Of a DNA stretch of 64,000 bases, positions 62,834-64,000 are shown piece by piece. The stretch lies in the NCBI GenBank assembly GCA_028293545.1, contig JAQGOP010000011.1, positions 118,792-182,791 on the forward strand. The letters are read 5' to 3'. The translations under genes were made by a program, and so were the position numbers. A model generated the notes under the pieces. The model saw only the letters and a program-made list of their open reading frames with translations. It had not been told where the DNA came from and made no database searches. The DNA comes from Verrucomicrobiota bacterium (GTDB lineage: Bacteria > Verrucomicrobiota > Verrucomicrobiia > Opitutales > Opitutaceae). Within the stretch, counting starts at the first letter, position 1; each line of letters opens with the position of its first letter.

Positions 62834-63280
62834 ATGAACGCCACGAGCGCGCATAAAATCATGAATGGAAAAAAAGTAACTTACTGGGTCGCGACGTTGA
62901 TTGTCTGTGGATTCATGGCGTTCAACGCAGTGTCGTATTTATCACACGAGCCCAAGCTGATGGCCGCTTTTGCCAGCTTGGGTTATCCGCCTTATTTCCC
63001 GATGATCCTGGGTGTCGCCAAACTGCTCGGCGTACTCGCGCTCCTGGTGCCGGGACTTCCGCGTTTGAAGGAATGGGCGTACGCGGGATTCACGTTCACG
63101 TTCCTCGGCGCGATTTTCTCGCACCTTGCGAGCAATCAAAACCAAGCCGTGCTGATGCCTGCGGCGACGTTGGTGGTCCTGGTGATCTCCTATGTATTCC
63201 GGCCTGACTTCCGCCGCGTCGCGATCGAGTCGCGCGCCGAGGTCAACGCCCACATCGCCAGCGGCGTTCCGGTGCGGTAA
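62834..63280 (+). CDS. DoxX-like membrane protein
   Basis: 148 residues: four hydrophobic helices (WVATLIVCGFMAFNAVSYL, YFPMILGVAKLLGVLALLVPGL, EWAYAGFTFTFLGAIFSHLA, LMPAATLVVLVISYVF). GYPPYFPMILGVAKLLGVLAL is typical of DoxX-like small membrane proteins of unclear role. ATG 62834 or 62861 both fit; upstream in-frame sequence is not membrane-like. A strong terminator follows. Confidence 0.82.
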   Translation: MNATSAHKIMNGKKVTYWVATLIVCGFMAFNAVSYLSHEPKLMAAFASLGYPPYFPMILGVAKLLGVLALLVPGLPRLKEWAYAGFTFTFLGAIFSHLASNQNQAVLMPAATLVVLVISYVFRPDFRRVAIESRAEVNAHIASGVPVR

Positions 63281-63284
63281 CTAA

Positions 63285-63310
63285 AGTAGCGCAGCCGGCC
63301 CGTCTGCTCG
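63285..63310 (+). repeat. GC-rich palindromic dispersed repeat, copy 7 (single, diverged)
   Basis: AGTAGCGCAGCCGGCCCGTC then TGCTCG, in the 3' region of the DoxX-like gene; no inverted partner nearby. Confidence 0.6.
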
Positions 63311-63325
63311 AAAAGTCCCGAGATT

Positions 63326-63363
63326 GCCGTCGCCGATTTTCAAAAATCCACGACGGCCTTTTT
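63326..63363 (+). terminator. rho-independent terminator of the DoxX-like gene
   Basis: Nested stems GCCGTCG/CGACGGC and GATTTT/AAAATC (63326-63357) followed by five Ts (63359-63363). It ends at the stop of the convergent Dabb gene. Confidence 0.8.
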
Positions 63364-63662
63364 CACGCCGCGTCGTAAATCTGCACCTTCGTCCAATACG
63401 ACCGGAACTGCTCGAGAAACGCCTTGTGCAGGGGATCGACCTGGTAGAGATCGTGGCCGGCGACATCTTTGAAAACACCGGTGATCGAAAACGAGTAGGT
63501 GGAATCGAGCACTGGCCGCGGCGGCAGCGGGGCGGGGGAGCCGACGTGCAGCGACACCAGCGATTTCACGCCGGCGAGCGATTCGAGGCCGCCGCGAAAT
63601 TCAGCGCGCTGGGCATCGGTGAGTTCGGCCTTGAGCCAGAAATAAACAGAGTGGATGAGCAT
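63363..63662 (-). CDS. Dabb (stress-response A/B-barrel) family protein
   Basis: 99 residues: MLIHSVYFWLKAELTDAQRAEFRGGLESLAGVKSL, then SFSITGVFKDVAGHDLYQVDPLHKAFLEQF, the dimeric alpha-beta barrel pattern (HxVxFxLK...Y..hP.H..F). Members are small dimeric proteins of varied or unknown function. It is not connected to the EPS locus. Confidence 0.85.
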   Translation of the reverse strand: MLIHSVYFWLKAELTDAQRAEFRGGLESLAGVKSLVSLHVGSPAPLPPRPVLDSTYSFSITGVFKDVAGHDLYQVDPLHKAFLEQFRSYWTKVQIYDAA

Positions 63663-63779
63663 GGTGGGCGGGAGTTGAAAGGGTGTGGGAGAAAGTTGAA
63701 AGCCCAGACCTAAAGTCGTCCATGTTTCCGGCCTTGACCGGCGAGGCGACGGAGGCAGCGTTGCCCTTCCTCACTTCAC

Positions 63780-63853
63780 TGCCTGATGGTGTAATGGTAG
63801 CACAGGCGACTTTGACTCGCCTAGTCATGGTTCGAATCCATGTCGGGCAGCCA
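63780..63853 (+). tRNA. tRNA-Gln(TTG)
   Basis: Acceptor stem TGCCTGA/TCGGGCA with one T-G pair. Anticodon arm GGCGA-CTTTGAC-TCGCC has TTG at the anticodon. T-arm CATGG-TTCGAAT-CCATG; discriminator G and encoded CCA (63851-63853). All four arms fold. Confidence 0.95.
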
Positions 63854-64000
63854 TTCGACGCAGGCCGCGCGCTGCTTGGCCTTTGCTCATGTCAAGCCAT
63901 CCGTCGCGCGGGCTGCGTCGAATGCCCTGAGCAAGCGCAGCGCGTCGAACGGGCTTTCGACCCACGGCACGACAGCTCATTGGCTCGCCAAGTCCGGATT

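Noticed and set aside
1..64000. CRISPR arrays, phage genes, insertion-sequence transposases, rRNA
   Set aside because: I looked for regularly spaced repeats, transposase motifs and ribosomal RNA and saw none; the only repeats are the small ones listed.

Overview
The window looks like a chromosomal segment of a Verrucomicrobiota bacterium, probably Opitutaceae-like. Three things point that way: several PEP-CTERM-type proteins whose tails begin VP[DE]xx[ST]T, a pair of secreted Ig-like proteins with repeated RAIGPTL modules, and a complete Prs/exosortase toolkit. This placement is inference from family content; no 16S or marker gene is present. From about 2.5 to 61.6 kb essentially every gene is on the minus strand, so transcription runs from right to left through one very large exopolysaccharide and surface-protein locus.

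Layout. 1-1165 (+): the 3' end of an RHS-repeat protein with a metal-dependent phospholipase-like tip, then a small three-helix membrane protein that may be its immunity partner. 1346-1993 (+): a Wza-type export lipoprotein. 2.5-22.2 kb (-): the protein-sorting module. It holds two PEP-CTERM genes with sigma54-type promoters, the PrsR/PrsK two-component pair, two giant TPR lipoproteins of the PrsT type, the exosortase, an outer-membrane beta-barrel protein, a YdcF/DUF218 protein, three small adjacent PEP-CTERM proteins and an Ig-domain secreted protein.

22.5-61.6 kb (-): polysaccharide assembly. It encodes two initiating sugar-phosphate transferases, about seven glycosyltransferases including an Alg13/Alg14-like split pair, two flippases, one Wzy/ligase-like protein and a GumC/Wzc-like chain-length protein with a defective P-loop. 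Decorating enzymes include a pyruvyl transferase, an Fe-S F420-dehydrogenase-beta-like protein, hexapeptide acetyltransferases, a ligase-ACP-acyltransferase fusion, three FemAB/BcsL-type acyltransferases, two polysaccharide deacetylases, methyltransferases and two DegT aminotransferases. A WbpB/WbpD/WbpE-like trio suggests a diacetamido-uronic acid precursor.

61.6-64 kb: mostly non-coding DNA, a DoxX-like membrane protein, a Dabb-family protein and tRNA-Gln(TTG).

The parts fit one story. A Wzx/Wzy-type exopolysaccharide is made, and PrsK/PrsR with sigma54 turn on secreted proteins whose C-terminal tails are processed by the exosortase. The most notable signals are: two matched sigma54 promoters with a shared palindrome upstream that is offset by one helical turn; the three-domain acyl-activating/ACP/acyltransferase fusion; the lysine-less Wzc P-loop; inverted pairs of a GC-rich palindromic repeat; and an exact tandem 20-bp repeat upstream of an Ig-domain gene.
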